A stretch of DNA of 64,000 bases from Pantoea allii (GTDB taxonomy: Bacteria > Pseudomonadota > Gammaproteobacteria > Enterobacterales > Enterobacteriaceae): positions 1 through 64,000 of the forward strand of contig NZ_NTMH01000031.1 of the NCBI RefSeq assembly GCF_002307475.1, read 5' to 3'. Numbering within the stretch: position 1 is the first letter of the stretch; each line of letters opens with the position of its first letter. The notes beneath the pieces were generated by a model. That model searched no databases and was not told the DNA's origin. It saw only the letters and a list, made by a program, of their open reading frames with translations. Below are positions 1-9,793 of this stretch, one piece after another. A program made the translations under genes and the position numbers.

Positions 1-2
1 AG

Positions 3-287
3 GCGGGCGAAACCGCCGATGCTGAGGCGTTGGTAAGAGAACTGGCACATCGCGTGCCGCAACACGGAGATGCACTGATGACCATTGCACAACAGCTTGA
101 ACAAAAAGGGATTGAAAAAGGCATGGAAAAAGGCATCCAGCTGGGTCGCGAAGAAGGTCGCTCTGAAGGGGAACGCGAAGCGACACTGAAAATTGCCCGC
201 ACAATGCTGCAAAGCGGCCTTGATCGTGAGACGGTAATGAAAATGACCGGGCTGAACGAAGACGACCTCGCGCTGATCCGTCACTAA
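3..287 (+). CDS. Rpn-family recombination-promoting nuclease / putative transposase, C-terminal fragment
   Basis: This is the 3' end of a gene whose start lies left of the window; the frame is open from base 3. The visible 94 residues are very rich in Lys, Glu, Gly and Arg, with repeated GxEKGMEKG-type units followed by a short helical tail ending in LALIRH. That charged linker plus tail is characteristic of the C-terminus of Rpn/YhgA-like proteins (PD-(D/E)XK nuclease family transposase). The catalytic nuclease domain is not in the window, so activity cannot be judged. An internal TTG at 30 is open but is not a credible start, because the frame continues upstream. Confidence 0.75.
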   Translation, partial: AGETADAEALVRELAHRVPQHGDALMTIAQQLEQKGIEKGMEKGIQLGREEGRSEGEREATLKIARTMLQSGLDRETVMKMTGLNEDDLALIRH

Positions 288-304
288 GCGGTGCCCATAG
301 CGGC

Positions 305-333
305 AGGCTATTGCCAGACAACGTCAATAGCCT
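305..333. other. Strong hairpin downstream of the Rpn-type gene
   Basis: AGGCTATTG (305-313) is the exact inverted complement of CAATAGCCT (325-333) with an 11-nt loop. There is no proper T-run after it, so it may be a weak terminator or mRNA 3' end structure for the upstream gene. The rest of 288-656 is AT-rich and shows no gene; it must contain the mqo promoter, but I cannot identify the boxes. Confidence 0.4.
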
Positions 334-656
334 CGGCGTTTATTCGCAAACAGTTGTAAAAGCCCTTCAGGCTGCCTGCCAGGCTAATAGAGACGCAGAG
401 TAAGGCCGGAGCTGCTCTTATTATTGTTTTTTAGCCTCACACAGAATATTTGTGTTAAGGCATTGAATATTGCGAAACGCCCGTTTATTGTGTGGTTAAA
501 ATATATCGATAACAAAGTTAACCTTTTGTAACTAAATTAACTGCACCATCCTGCCTTTTAATTTTTTAACTATTTTCATATTAACTACGCAATAACAATA
601 TTTTAAAATTTCGGGACTTTTTTTAACCAGTTCTCCACAAAAATCGTAGATCCCGA

Positions 657-2312
657 ATGATTAAATCAACTAAATTTGTACCTGCATTGTCGCTTGCAGC
701 GTTACTCGTTTCTTCAGTTACCCACGCTGAAAATTCACCAGAAAAAACAGATGTCCTGCTAATTGGCGGCGGTATCATGAGCGCCTCTCTGGGCACCCTG
801 CTGGAAGAGCTGCAGCCTGGCTGGAAACAGATCATGGTTGAGAAGCTTGATGGTGTTGCGCTGGAATCCTCTAATGGCTGGAATAATGCCGGCACCGGCC
901 ACTCTGCCAACATGGAGCTGAACTACACGCCCGAGCGTGCAGACGGTTCTATCGACGTGACCAAAGCACTGGAAATCAATGAAGCATTCATGATTTCTCG
1001 CCAGTTCTGGAGTTCTCAGGTTAAAGATGGCGTGTTAAATAACCCGCGCTCGTTCATTAACTCAACGCCGCATATGAGCTTCGTCTGGGGTGATAACGTT
1101 GATTACCTGACCAAACGCTATGCTGCGCTGCAGAAAACCGTGCTGTTCCAGGGCATGAAATTCTCAACCGATCACAAGCAGATTGAACAGTGGGCACCGC
1201 TGGTCATGGAAGGGCGCGATCCACAACAAAAAGTGGCAGCAACCTGGACGCCAGTGGGAACCGATGTTAACTACGGTGAAATTACCCGTCAGTTAATTGG
1301 CAGCCTGAAGAAGAACGATAATTTCCGTCTGGAAACCTCTTCAGAAGTGACCGATTTCAAACGTAACGGTGATAATTCCTGGCACGTTACCATCAAAGAC
1401 GCCAAAAACGGCGGCGAACGTACTGTCGACGCGAAATATGTGTTTATTGGTGCAGGTGGTGGTGCGCTTAAACTGCTGCAAAAAACCGGTATTCCGGAAG
1501 CCGACAACTATGCAGGTTTCCCGGTCGGGGGCTCTTTCCTGGTCACAGAGAACACTGCCATTGCCGATCGCCATTTAGCGAAAGTCTATGGCCAGGCGTC
1601 GGTAGGTGCACCACCGATGTCGGTTCCGCATCTGGATACCCGCTATCTTGATGGTAAACGTGTAGTGTTGTTTGGACCTTTTGCAACGTTCTCAACCAAG
1701 TTCCTGAAAAATGGTTCGCTGTTTGATTTACTGAGCACTACGACCACCAGCAACGTTATGCCGATGACGCACGTGGGCATGGATAACTTCGACCTGGTGA
1801 AATACCTGATCGGTCAGGTTATGCTGAGCGATGATGACCGTTTCGCCGCGCTGAAAGAGTACTATCCTGACGCGAAGAAAGAAGACTGGAAACTGATTCA
1901 GGCCGGTCAGCGCGTACAGATCATCAAGAAAGATGCGGAGAAAGGCGGCGTGCTGAAACTGGGTACGGAAATCGTGACCGATCAGCAGAAAACCGTTGCC
2001 GCCTTGTTGGGCGCATCGCCTGGCGCGTCGACCGCCGCGCCCATCGCGATCAATGTGATGCAGAAACTGTTCCCTGAACAATTCAAGTCAGCAGAATGGC
2101 AGGAAAAAATCCGTAAAATCGTTCCTGCCTATGGTCAGAAACTTAACGACAATCCTGCGCTCACGCAGCAGGTTTGGGATGAAACAGCAGCAACGCTGCA
2201 GCTGACCAAGCCACCGGTTATTCAGATGGGAAATCAGCCAACTGAAGCACCTGCCGCCAAAAGCGAAAAAGCACCTGCTCCAGCCTCGGCTAAGCACGAT
2301 ATGGCGCTGTAA
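657..2312 (+). CDS. mqo: Malate:quinone oxidoreductase
   Basis: FAD-dependent, membrane-associated enzyme that oxidises L-malate to oxaloacetate and passes electrons directly to quinone, bypassing NAD-linked malate dehydrogenase. The 551-residue product starts with a cleavable-looking signal peptide (about residues 1-24, ending SVTHA) and then an FAD-binding segment with [13 protein letters not shown]. The conserved blocks [45 protein letters not shown] and [14 protein letters not shown] match enteric Mqo through the whole length. The last 30 residues are a low-complexity Ala/Pro/Lys tail, as in the E. coli protein. No good Shine-Dalgarno is visible before the ATG. The gene is monocistronic, closed by a terminator. 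Confidence 0.96.
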   Translation: MIKSTKFVPALSLAALLVSSVTHAENSPEKTDVLLIGGGIMSASLGTLLEELQPGWKQIMVEKLDGVALESSNGWNNAGTGHSANMELNYTPERADGSIDVTKALEINEAFMISRQFWSSQVKDGVLNNPRSFINSTPHMSFVWGDNVDYLTKRYAALQKTVLFQGMKFSTDHKQIEQWAPLVMEGRDPQQKVAATWTPVGTDVNYGEITRQLIGSLKKNDNFRLETSSEVTDFKRNGDNSWHVTIKDAKNGGERTVDAKYVFIGAGGGALKLLQKTGIPEADNYAGFPVGGSFLVTENTAIADRHLAKVYGQASVGAPPMSVPHLDTRYLDGKRVVLFGPFATFSTKFLKNGSLFDLLSTTTTSNVMPMTHVGMDNFDLVKYLIGQVMLSDDDRFAALKEYYPDAKKEDWKLIQAGQRVQIIKKDAEKGGVLKLGTEIVTDQQKTVAALLGASPGASTAAPIAINVMQKLFPEQFKSAEWQEKIRKIVPAYGQKLNDNPALTQQVWDETAATLQLTKPPVIQMGNQPTEAPAAKSEKAPAPASAKHDMAL

Positions 2313-2334
2313 TGCTGTAATTGAGAAAAAACGA

Positions 2335-2366
2335 AGCCCGCGTCATTGATGACGCGGGCTTTTTTT
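2335..2366 (+). terminator. Rho-independent terminator of mqo
   Basis: A GC-rich stem (2335-2345 with 2350-2360, arms AGCCCGCGTCA / TGACGCGGGCT) with a 4-base loop is followed by seven T residues. It lies 22 bp after the mqo stop. Confidence 0.92.
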
Positions 2367-2392
2367 ACGTCTAAACAATGCGGTAAAAATTA

Positions 2393-2680
2393 TCAGGTTT
2401 TATCGCCGCGCCAGTTAGCCCAGGGATCATCAGTGGCTGGGGGCGCAGAATCCGGCTCAGATTCACTCAATGAAGCCAGATAGAGCGCTTCCACTTCGGC
2501 ACGCGCCCAGGGCGTTCGGCGCAAAAACTTCAGGCTGGACTTTACGCTGGGATCGCTTTTAAAACAGTTAATATTGATACGCTTGCTCAGTTCAGGCCAG
2601 CCATACTGTTCGACCAGGCTGTTGACCTGCATTTCAAGCGTAATGCCATGCAGGGGATCTTTAGAGGCGTGAACGTTCAT
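2393..2680 (-). CDS. VF530-family (DUF2132) putative DNA-binding protein
   Basis: Small conserved protein of 95 residues. The block [21 protein letters not shown], then [26 protein letters not shown], is the diagnostic core of the VF530 family, whose structure is described as DNA-binding, though no cellular role is established. The C-terminal 25 residues are acidic and Pro-rich, ending in DPWANWRG. An in-frame TTG upstream would give 103 residues. I chose the ATG at 2680 because a GGAAAG ribosome-binding site sits 4 bases before it. The gene is convergent with mqo. Confidence 0.85.
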   Translation of the reverse strand: MNVHASKDPLHGITLEMQVNSLVEQYGWPELSKRININCFKSDPSVKSSLKFLRRTPWARAEVEALYLASLSESEPDSAPPATDDPWANWRGDKT

Positions 2681-2801
2681 CGTCTTTCCGCTTAATGCTG
2701 TCAAACCTTGATCCTGCGGGATGGCGTTGCATGGCGCAAGTGTTTACTGAACATAAACCCTGCTTGCCCTGGAGATCTGCTGCACGGATGCGGTAAAGAG
2801 G

Positions 2802-3272
2802 TTACGTAATGCGCTCAACCAGACAGGAATAACATCCCTGTTTTGCATTGTGCACCTGGATATAACAGACCGCCGGGTTGGCAAAAAAACGCATTATCAT
2901 CTCGTCTGCGGCGCTTCCTTCACAGACGTCTGCTTGTGTCAGATAATCATGCGCATCAAAACCCCGTAACGAAAGCAGCCGGTGCGTCATGACCGCAGGT
3001 ATTTCATCTGTGTAAATTCCCTGCTGGGTCCAGTTTTCCCAAAGATAGATCGCATGAGAACCAAAATAGGGCGTTTGGGCGGGCTGATAGAGATGATTAA
3101 TCAGTAGCGCGGTTTCGCCTGCCGGGATATCGCGCAGGGAAATTCTGTCGGGATAGCCAGGATGACTATCGACCTTTTTTCTTATCACCCCATGTTGTTT
3201 TAAATAGCCTTCATCCTGTCCAAAAAGATGGATAAAGGGATCGGCTTTCAGGCCTGAGATTCGGTATTTCAT
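2802..3272 (-). CDS. DUF1203 domain protein
   Basis: 156-residue cytoplasmic protein without signal peptide or membrane segment. The order of conserved elements, MKYRISGLKADPF at the start, HPGYPDRISLRDIPAGE, LLINHLYQP, TPYFGSHAIYLWE, and a C-terminal CYIQVHNAKQGCYSCLVER, is that of the DUF1203 family. The function is unknown. A GGATGAAATG context places the ATG at 3272. It stands alone between VF530 and the ddc terminator. Confidence 0.8.
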   Translation of the reverse strand: MKYRISGLKADPFIHLFGQDEGYLKQHGVIRKKVDSHPGYPDRISLRDIPAGETALLINHLYQPAQTPYFGSHAIYLWENWTQQGIYTDEIPAVMTHRLLSLRGFDAHDYLTQADVCEGSAADEMIMRFFANPAVCYIQVHNAKQGCYSCLVERIT

Positions 3273-3749
3273 TTCATCCTCCGCTAATTAACAGACGGAC
3301 AGTATCCTTTGTTGGTCGGAAGTACTCGCTGTTTGCGGCCACAGAGATCGCTGCGTGAAGCCATTGGAGGATGACGTTTTTTCGCAGTGCTATAACGTCC
3401 TTCCTGCGTTAACAGAACTGTTTCAGGTGCGTTTCAGAGATGATTGACGTCAGCGATGGTCAGCATTGACCTGGCGCGTTTTTCCCGGTGGCAGGGCCTG
3501 GAAAGGAATACACAACATCGGCATCTTGCCGGCTCTTCGCTTTGAAAAAGACCGAGGGGAAGACGGTTTACCCTTCAGGACGTCCATGAGGGCTGCAATG
3601 AAGGATGAGCGTGTTGTCTCCAGAGCACACAGCAGACGACGCCACGGTTGTCAGCCAGTAAAATGGAACAGGTACCAGGGGAAATGCCACTTTAATATCG
3701 GCGACAGTTGGTAAGGCGATAATGGCAGTAGGCAGGTCTGGCAGAAAGC
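3273..3749. other. Intergenic stretch without a recognisable gene
   Basis: About 480 bp between the DUF1203 gene and the ddc terminator. Short open frames exist on both strands (for example 3466-3714 +), but they have no ribosome-binding site, are rich in Arg/Trp and resemble nothing known. It presumably contains the DUF1203 promoter at its left end. Confidence 0.5.
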
Positions 3750-3780
3750 AACCGTCCGGTGACAGTGTCACCGGACGGTT
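3750..3780 (-). terminator. Perfect 15-bp hairpin after ddc
   Basis: AACCGTCCGGTGACA (3750-3764) and TGTCACCGGACGGTT (3766-3780) are exact complements around a single base. It lies 7 bp beyond the ddc stop. The minus-strand exit is TTGCTTTC, a poor U-tract, so termination strength is uncertain, but position and symmetry suit an operon end. Confidence 0.7.
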
Positions 3781-3787
3781 ATCGCAC

Positions 3788-5254
3788 TTAGCGCAATGAC
3801 TCGGCGGTCTTCTCCAGCAGCGTCAGCAGGACAGTAATATCCTCCAGCGTGACCGTTGGATTCAACAACGTCATTTTCAAACAGGTCACACCGTTGTGCT
3901 CGGTTACGCCAACGTTGGCGCGACCCGATTCCAGCAACGCATCACCAATACGCTGATTGAACAGGGCAACGTCTGCATCGCTCCAGCCCGTTAGCGGCTG
4001 TGGACGATAACGGAACAGCACGCTCGCCAGCTGTGGTTTCATTACCAACTCCAGCGCATCTTGCTGCTCAATAAACTGAGCGACCTGCTGTGCCAGGGTT
4101 ACGCCATGATCGATGATCTCGGCATACTGTTTCTGGCCGAGGGCTTCCAGCCCCATCCACAGTTTCAACGCATCGAAACGGCGGGTGGTCTGCAACGATT
4201 TTGAGACCAGATTTGGCACGCCCTGCGCTTCATCAAACTCAGAGTTCAGGTACGCAGCCTGATAGCGCATCAACTCGTAGTGACGGGCTTCTTTTAACAG
4301 GAACGCCCCGCAGCTGATGGTCTGGAAAAACTGTTTGTGGAAGTCCAGCGTCACGGAATCCACCAGATCCAGGCCATCCAGGTAATGACGATATTTCTCT
4401 GACAGCAGCAGCGCGCCGCCCCAGGCCGCGTCAACGTGCACCCAGATTTGTTGTTCTGCGGCCAGTTTGACGATATCACGCAGCGGATCGATAGCACCGG
4501 CGTCGGTGGTGCCTGCCGTCGCGACAATGGCCAGCACCTGTTCGTTGTTGGCCCTGGCCTGTGCCAGTTTCTCCGACAGATCGGTCATGTCCATGCGTGC
4601 AAACGCATCGCATTTCACCAACGTCACGGACTGGTAGCCTAAGCCGAGCAGCGCCATGTTCTTTTGCACTGAGAAGTGGGCATTCTCTGAACAAAAGACT
4701 TTGATCTTTCTGAGATCGCCAGTCAGACCGTCCTGCTGTACAGAATGACCCTGGCGGGCAAAGAACGCGTCACGCGCCAGCATCAAACCCATCAGATTGC
4801 TCTGGGTTCCGCCGCTGGTGAACACGCCGGCATCGCCCGCCTGATAGCCAACCTGGGAACGCAGCCATTCGATCAGCTTCATTTCAATGAGGGTGGCAGA
4901 GGGTGCCTGATCCCACGAATCCATACTCTGGTTCGTGGCGTTAATCAGCACTTCAGCCGCCTGGCTAATCACCAGACTAGGGCAATGCAAATGCGCAACA
5001 CACTGCGGATGATGCACCGACAGGCTGTCTTTCAGGAAATACTCAATCGCGCGTTCGATGGCGACCTGGTTGCCCAGGCCCTCTGGATTAAAGTCCAGCT
5101 TGATGCGTTCGCGCAGTTCTGCAACCGTTTTACCCTGATACATCTCAGGCTGTTCCAGCCACTTAACGACTGCCGCACTGCTTTGTGCGATAGCCTGCTG
5201 GTAAGCCTCAGTGCTTTGCACTGAGGACGCCAGAATTGGATTTGACCGTGACAT
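3788..5254 (-). CDS. ddc: L-2,4-diaminobutyrate decarboxylase
   Basis: PLP-dependent group II decarboxylase that converts L-2,4-diaminobutyrate to 1,3-diaminopropane. The PLP lysine lies in SVTLDFHKQFFQ, the cofactor-ring histidine region in ENAHFSVQKN, and the Asp site in VHVDAAWGG; the TSGGTQSNLMGLM phosphate-binding block is intact. Length (488 residues) matches family members in Acinetobacter, Vibrio and enterics. I moved the start from an upstream TTG to the ATG at 5254, because GGAG lies 9 bases before it. It follows dat by 14 bp, so the two enzymes are almost certainly co-transcribed and act in sequence. Confidence 0.93.
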   Translation of the reverse strand: MSRSNPILASSVQSTEAYQQAIAQSSAAVVKWLEQPEMYQGKTVAELRERIKLDFNPEGLGNQVAIERAIEYFLKDSLSVHHPQCVAHLHCPSLVISQAAEVLINATNQSMDSWDQAPSATLIEMKLIEWLRSQVGYQAGDAGVFTSGGTQSNLMGLMLARDAFFARQGHSVQQDGLTGDLRKIKVFCSENAHFSVQKNMALLGLGYQSVTLVKCDAFARMDMTDLSEKLAQARANNEQVLAIVATAGTTDAGAIDPLRDIVKLAAEQQIWVHVDAAWGGALLLSEKYRHYLDGLDLVDSVTLDFHKQFFQTISCGAFLLKEARHYELMRYQAAYLNSEFDEAQGVPNLVSKSLQTTRRFDALKLWMGLEALGQKQYAEIIDHGVTLAQQVAQFIEQQDALELVMKPQLASVLFRYRPQPLTGWSDADVALFNQRIGDALLESGRANVGVTEHNGVTCLKMTLLNPTVTLEDITVLLTLLEKTAESLR

Positions 5255-5268
5255 CGACTTTACTCCAC

Positions 5269-6654
5269 TCAAACTGCTTCGACGCCAGCGGCAAGCAGGG
5301 CGCTTTCAAATTTATCCAGGAAGACCTGCATTTCATCATGATTGATCAGCAGGGAAGGCAGCAGACGTAATACGCTGCCGTGGCGTCCACCGCGCTCAAG
5401 GATCAGGCCATTTTCAAAGCATTTCTTCTGAATGAGAGCGGATAAATCACCATCAGCCGGGTAGCAGCCCATATGATCCTGCGCGTCGTTTGGCTTGACC
5501 ATTTCAATACCGAGCATCAGGCCAAGACCACGCACGTTACCGATGGCCGGATAGCGTTGCTGCAGTTCGCCAAGTTTGCCTTTCAGCCACTCACCTTTTT
5601 CCGCGACGCTGTCAGCGATATTGTTTTCTTTCAGCAGCTTCAGCGTTGTCAGGCCCGTCGCCATCGCCAGCTGGTTGCCACGGAACGTGCCGGTATGATG
5701 GCCCGGTGACCAGGCATCAAACTGCTTTTTGATCCCCAGCACGGCTAACGGTAAACCGCCGCCTACCGCTTTTGACATCACGATAATATCGGGCTCAATG
5801 CCGGCATGCTCAAACGCGAAGAATTTACCGGTACGGGCAAATCCTGCCTGAACTTCATCCAGAATCAGCAGGATACCGTGCTCCTGCGTCACTTTACGGA
5901 TGCGTTGCAGCCATTCAGCCGGTGCCGGATTCACGCCGCCTTCACCTTGAACCGCTTCGAGAATCACAGCAGCAGGTTTACGGACACCACTTTCAACATC
6001 GTTGATCAGGTTTTCGAAGTAGTAGGTCAGGGCTTTCACACCGGCGTCACCACCAATGCCCAGCGGGCAGCGGTACAGATGCGGGTAAGGCATAAACTGG
6101 ACTTCTGGCATCATGCCATTGACGGCTTCTTTAGGTGACAGGTTGCCGGTAACAGCCAGTGCACCATGCGTCATGCCGTGATAACCGCCGGAGAAGCTGA
6201 TCACACCTGAACGGCCGGTGTGTTTCTTCGCCAGCTTGAGCGCCGCTTCGACCGCATCCGCGCCGGAAGGCCCGGTGAATTGCAGGCAATATTCTTTGCC
6301 CTGACCCGGTAACAGGGAGAGCAGATATTCTGAGAACGCATCTTTTAATGGCGTGGTCAGATCCAGAGTATGTAACGGCAAGCCGCTGGTAATGACATTT
6401 TGGATGCTTTGCAGTACGTCAGGGTGATTATGACCTAACGCAAGCGTTCCGGCACCGGCAAGACAGTCAAGATACTGTTTGTTCTCGACGTCTGTGATCC
6501 AGACACCATTAGCTTTCGCAATCGCTAACGGTAATTTACGCGGATAACTTCGAACATTTGATTCAAACTCGGCCTGGCGGGCCAGATAAGTCTCATTGTT
6601 ACCGTTTAATGTATTCGCATTCAAACTATCAATACGGACTTTATCCGTCATCAT
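5269..6654 (-). CDS. dat: Diaminobutyrate--2-oxoglutarate aminotransferase
   Basis: Class III PLP aminotransferase of 461 residues that makes L-2,4-diaminobutyrate from aspartate semialdehyde with glutamate as donor. Visible signatures are [20 protein letters not shown] [16 protein letters not shown] near residue 65, [46 protein letters not shown] and the PLP-lysine block [16 protein letters not shown]. Two consecutive ATG codons (6654 and 6651) follow AGGAGAG; the second has better spacing. It is the first gene of the dat-ddc pair. The route supplies 1,3-diaminopropane, and diaminobutyrate can also feed other products such as siderophores. Confidence 0.94.
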   Translation of the reverse strand: MMTDKVRIDSLNANTLNGNNETYLARQAEFESNVRSYPRKLPLAIAKANGVWITDVENKQYLDCLAGAGTLALGHNHPDVLQSIQNVITSGLPLHTLDLTTPLKDAFSEYLLSLLPGQGKEYCLQFTGPSGADAVEAALKLAKKHTGRSGVISFSGGYHGMTHGALAVTGNLSPKEAVNGMMPEVQFMPYPHLYRCPLGIGGDAGVKALTYYFENLINDVESGVRKPAAVILEAVQGEGGVNPAPAEWLQRIRKVTQEHGILLILDEVQAGFARTGKFFAFEHAGIEPDIIVMSKAVGGGLPLAVLGIKKQFDAWSPGHHTGTFRGNQLAMATGLTTLKLLKENNIADSVAEKGEWLKGKLGELQQRYPAIGNVRGLGLMLGIEMVKPNDAQDHMGCYPADGDLSALIQKKCFENGLILERGGRHGSVLRLLPSLLINHDEMQVFLDKFESALLAAGVEAV

Positions 6655-7085
6655 ATCTCTCCTACAACCGGGCGTGGCATCACGCTGCAGTTGGATAAGT
6701 GAATAAAATTTAGAGCTGGTGTTAAAAACGCGGCCAATATAGGGTTTTTTAACACAGGACTCAATGATTAATTTTATAAGGATTTGTGGATGTATTTACT
6801 TTATAAACCAGCGACTTAGCCCGAAAAGGGAAGCGAGGTAAACCGCTTATGTTAAAATGAGTAAACAATAAAGCGCCTAAAAACACCTGCTTACCGCATT
6901 CCCGTGAGAATCTGCCAGCGAAAAATAAAGTGTGTTAGCAAGCATTTCAGGACAGATAAGCGATAAAATTTGAGATTAATCAACCAACAAAATGTAAAAC
7001 GCACGCCATCTGAATGACACACTAAAAAGCTAAGAATGAATATTCGTATAACTTCTATTTAACATTCCATTAAAGCCAATACGCG
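6655..7085. other. dat upstream region, no gene seen
   Basis: About 430 bp of AT-rich DNA between dat and the TetR terminator. It should hold the dat-ddc promoter. I see no Fur-type or other clear operator palindrome and no credible open frame. Confidence 0.5.
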
Positions 7086-7086
7086 A

Positions 7087-7106
7087 GAAAAAGACGCTTT
7101 GCGTCC
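7087..7106 (-). terminator. Small terminator of the TetR-family gene
   Basis: On the minus strand GACGC-AAA-GCGTC (7093-7105) is followed by TTTTTCTC. The stem is only 5-6 bp, but the U-tract is good and it lies 12 bp past the stop codon. Confidence 0.6.
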
Positions 7107-7117
7107 TTCCCGCTCCG

Positions 7118-7702
7118 TTAACGCATAAATTGTATAAAGTGATTAATGTCGGCCATGACCTGCTCAATTTTTTCTGGCGAAGATTTAATGCTCAACATAT
7201 CAGCATAGCCATTAAGCATGGCATTGAGTTGGCGCGCGCTGCGCGCGACATCATCCGTATGAAAACAACCCTGTGCAACGCCAGCACGAATAATGTCACA
7301 GAGCAACGCATCCCAGCCCGCCGTAATCTTGTCGGCTAAGTCTGCATAATCGGCGTTATGTGCCGCCATCTGCCAGAAAGAAGCATAGAGCCGCCAGACC
7401 GAATCTGAAGTATCAGGTATATGGCCTTCAATCATACAGTGTAGTTGCTGCTCAGGTTCCAGGCCGGCCAGTTCAGCGGTAAATTCCTCTAACTCGCGCT
7501 GCATGAAGTGTTCCAGCGCGGTTAAGGTAAGCGTGTGCCAGTCAGGGAAATAGTGATAAATATGGCTACGCGATATACCCAGCGATTCCGTTAATTCCCG
7601 CGTCGTGGCTTTCTCAATGCCTTTTTCGATAAAAAGCGCGACGGCGCCTGTGAGGATTTTTTCTTTCAAGGTTTCCCCAGATGTTGCCATTGGTGCTTTC
7701 AT
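7118..7702 (-). CDS. TetR/AcrR-family transcriptional regulator
   Basis: 194-residue repressor-type protein. An N-terminal helix-turn-helix is clear: KEKILTGAVALFIEKGIEKATTRELTESLGISRSHIYHYFPDW, with the typical YHYF recognition-helix end. The C-terminal ligand domain has no recognisable specificity. The open frame extends upstream to 7762, but GGGAG lies just before the ATG pair at 7705/7702, and the longer start would overlap the operators. It is divergent from the ABC-type membrane gene at 7797, which with the intervening palindromes suggests autoregulation and control of that gene. Confidence 0.88.
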   Translation of the reverse strand: MKAPMATSGETLKEKILTGAVALFIEKGIEKATTRELTESLGISRSHIYHYFPDWHTLTLTALEHFMQRELEEFTAELAGLEPEQQLHCMIEGHIPDTSDSVWRLYASFWQMAAHNADYADLADKITAGWDALLCDIIRAGVAQGCFHTDDVARSARQLNAMLNGYADMLSIKSSPEKIEQVMADINHFIQFMR

Positions 7703-7721
7703 CATCACTCCCGAATTGACT

Positions 7722-7770
7722 TTGAGCAAACGCTCAAATACGATGCGCTGGTACTTGAGCATTCGCTCAA
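7722..7770. promoter_or_regulatory. Two identical-type palindromic operators in the tetR/ABC divergent promoter
   Basis: TTGAGCAAACGCTCAA (7722-7737) and TTGAGCATTCGCTCAA (7755-7770) share perfect arms TTGAGC-N4-GCTCAA. Their centres are 33 bp apart, three helical turns, so two repressor dimers would bind the same DNA face. They sit between the TetR start and the divergent membrane gene and fit TetR-family operators in size and symmetry. Confidence 0.8.
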
Positions 7771-7796
7771 TTCTAACCGTTTAAGAAAAGAAAATC

Positions 7797-8687
7797 ATGT
7801 GTTCTACCCGAACGACACCACCGGATCTCGCACCACCAAACGCTATTGCGACCTTAAAGAGGTTAGGTCGACGTCACAATAAAAAGCTCGCGCTCACTCT
7901 GCTTTTAGTCGTGGCAGAAAACGTCACCTACCTGCTTTATCCGCTATTAGCCGGGTTTGCCATAAACGCCATTGTCACCGGGCAGGCGCTCTATGCTGTG
8001 CTCTATGCGGTCATGGTATTTACGATGTGGGTCATCGGAGCCGCAAGACGCAGCGTCGATACCCGCACCTTCGCCCGTATTTATGCCGAACTGGCGGTGC
8101 CGGTTATCGTGGCGCAGCGTCACGAAAAGCATAATGCGTCAACGGTTGCCGCTCGTGTGACGTTGTCACGTGAGTTTGTGGACTTTTTCGAACTTCATCT
8201 GCCCATGCTGATCACTTCTCTGGCATCGATCAGCGGCGCAGCCATCATGCTGCTGGTGATTGAATTCTGGACCGGCGTGGGCTGTGTGATCATTTTGTTG
8301 GTTCTTGCCTGTTTTTTACCCGGCTTCTCACGCAAGAATGAGGCGTTGTTTGGTCGTCTGAATAACCGGCTTGAAAAAGAGGTGAGTCTGGTGACGATGG
8401 CGCAGGCACCCACACTGGCGAAGCACTACGCTGTGCTGGCGCGATTACGTATTGGACTCTCCGATCGTGAGGCGCTGGGTTTTTTGACCATCGGTACGGC
8501 TGCGGCGCTGCTGTTTGCCTTTACGATCCTCGCCATGACCCGAAAAGGGATTGGTGATGCAGGACATATCTATTCCGTGATGACCTATCTGTGGATGTTC
8601 GCAATGAGCCTGGATGACGGGCCGCGCCTGCTTGAAAAATACTCGCAACTCAAAGATATAGGTCAGCGCGTGAATACAGGAAGCTAA
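7797..8687 (+). CDS. ABC transporter six-transmembrane domain protein lacking an ATPase domain
   Basis: 296-residue inner-membrane protein. Predicted hydrophobic segments lie near residues 33-60, 64-82, 135-155, 157-175, 230-250 and 258-275, laid out like the type I exporter TMD (MsbA/bacteriocin exporter fold). There are no Walker A, Walker B or LSGGQ motifs, and the gene ends about 300 residues before a full half-transporter would. Standalone proteins of this kind are annotated in enterics as 'ABC transporter six-transmembrane domain-containing'. No nucleotide-binding partner gene is adjacent. The divergent TetR regulator suggests an inducible efflux-related role. Substrate unknown. Confidence 0.75.
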   Translation: MCSTRTTPPDLAPPNAIATLKRLGRRHNKKLALTLLLVVAENVTYLLYPLLAGFAINAIVTGQALYAVLYAVMVFTMWVIGAARRSVDTRTFARIYAELAVPVIVAQRHEKHNASTVAARVTLSREFVDFFELHLPMLITSLASISGAAIMLLVIEFWTGVGCVIILLVLACFLPGFSRKNEALFGRLNNRLEKEVSLVTMAQAPTLAKHYAVLARLRIGLSDREALGFLTIGTAAALLFAFTILAMTRKGIGDAGHIYSVMTYLWMFAMSLDDGPRLLEKYSQLKDIGQRVNTGS

Positions 8688-8776
8688 GCGCGAAAGGGGC
8701 AACGGCACGGCAGTAACGTCGCCTGTCGTTGCCCACATGCTGGCGGGCTTTGGCAAAGGCAGCCGCGCATCACCTG

Positions 8777-9793
8777 TTAACTGACGCTTGCCACCAGCCA
8801 TGGCGTCAGTTCGTCCAGTTCATGCTGCTGCAGTGGGTATTCCGCTTTTAACGCTTCAATGTGCTGCGCCATCACATCAGGTTGATAGGCTGCACCCTGT
8901 AAGCGTGAGGCCAGCATTTCCAGAGGCGCAGGATTCAGGCTGTCACTGAAAATCTGGCAGCGGCTAATCGTGCCGCGCTCAACGTCAAAATGGATTTCCA
9001 CACCGCCCCAGACGAAACGATTATCCAGTACGTGTGAAAAGTCCGGCGCCTGACCAAAATTCCATTCCCAACTGCTTTGCCGGGCAAACTGTTGTTCAAA
9101 GCCGGGCAGGTCGGGCAGCCGGTCGGGTGAGATGTGCTCGGGTTTACAACGCGTGGCAAAATGTTCAAAACAGGCTTCAGTGATAGCGTGGCAGATATGT
9201 TCGTAGCGAATATCGGGAACCAGGGTTTGCAGATTGGTTACGCGTGCACGTACCGAGGCGATCCCTTTAGCCTGTAATTTTTTGCTATCCGGATTGAGAT
9301 AATTTGCCAGGCGTGACAGATCGGCATTCATCAGGATTGTGCCATGATGGAAGCCACGATCGGGGGTTTCACGATAAGCCGAACCGGAAATTTTGCGCAC
9401 GCCTTCATCCGTATCGATCACCAGGTCGTTGCGTCCGGACGCCTGGGCATTCACGCCCAGCTTTGCCAGTGCCTGCAGGATGATGGCGGTTGAGACACTT
9501 TTGTCATACTCGGGTTTGCCCGCCATAAATGTAAAGCAGCAGTTTCCCAGGTCATGGAATACCGCTCCGCCCCCGCTGCTGCGCCGCGCCAGTTTGATGC
9601 CATCCTCTGCCATTCGACGCGTATTACACTCTTTCCACGGGTTTTGCGCCCGACCAATCACCACGGTTTCTGCATTTCGCCACAAAAACAGTACCCGCTG
9701 GCTCGCCGGCATCTGGCGAAAAATACACTCCTCCACCGCCAGGTTGAACCAGGGATCGTTCGATTCTGATAACAGTAAACGCAAAGGGGGCAT
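8777..9793 (-). CDS. lplA: Lipoate--protein ligase A
   Basis: Cytoplasmic enzyme that activates free lipoate with ATP and attaches it to the lipoyl domains of 2-oxoacid dehydrogenases and the glycine cleavage H protein. The 338-residue product has the full LplA layout: [46 protein letters not shown] (lipoyl-AMP site), [21 protein letters not shown], followed by the C-terminal accessory domain. The frame opens at a TTG six bases upstream; the ATG at 9793 has GGAG six bases before it and gives the E. coli length exactly. Confidence 0.95.
   Translation of the reverse strand: MPPLRLLLSESNDPWFNLAVEECIFRQMPASQRVLFLWRNAETVVIGRAQNPWKECNTRRMAEDGIKLARRSSGGGAVFHDLGNCCFTFMAGKPEYDKSVSTAIILQALAKLGVNAQASGRNDLVIDTDEGVRKISGSAYRETPDRGFHHGTILMNADLSRLANYLNPDSKKLQAKGIASVRARVTNLQTLVPDIRYEHICHAITEACFEHFATRCKPEHISPDRLPDLPGFEQQFARQSSWEWNFGQAPDFSHVLDNRFVWGGVEIHFDVERGTISRCQIFSDSLNPAPLEMLASRLQGAAYQPDVMAQHIEALKAEYPLQQHELDELTPWLVASVS

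Noticed and set aside
3466..3714. 82-codon open frame in the gap before ddc
   Set aside because: No start signal, odd composition, and a competing frame on the other strand of equal length; nothing supports coding.
4745..5224. 159-codon open frame antisense to ddc
   Set aside because: Complement of a highly conserved decarboxylase; the His/Arg/Gln-rich translation is typical of a shadow frame.
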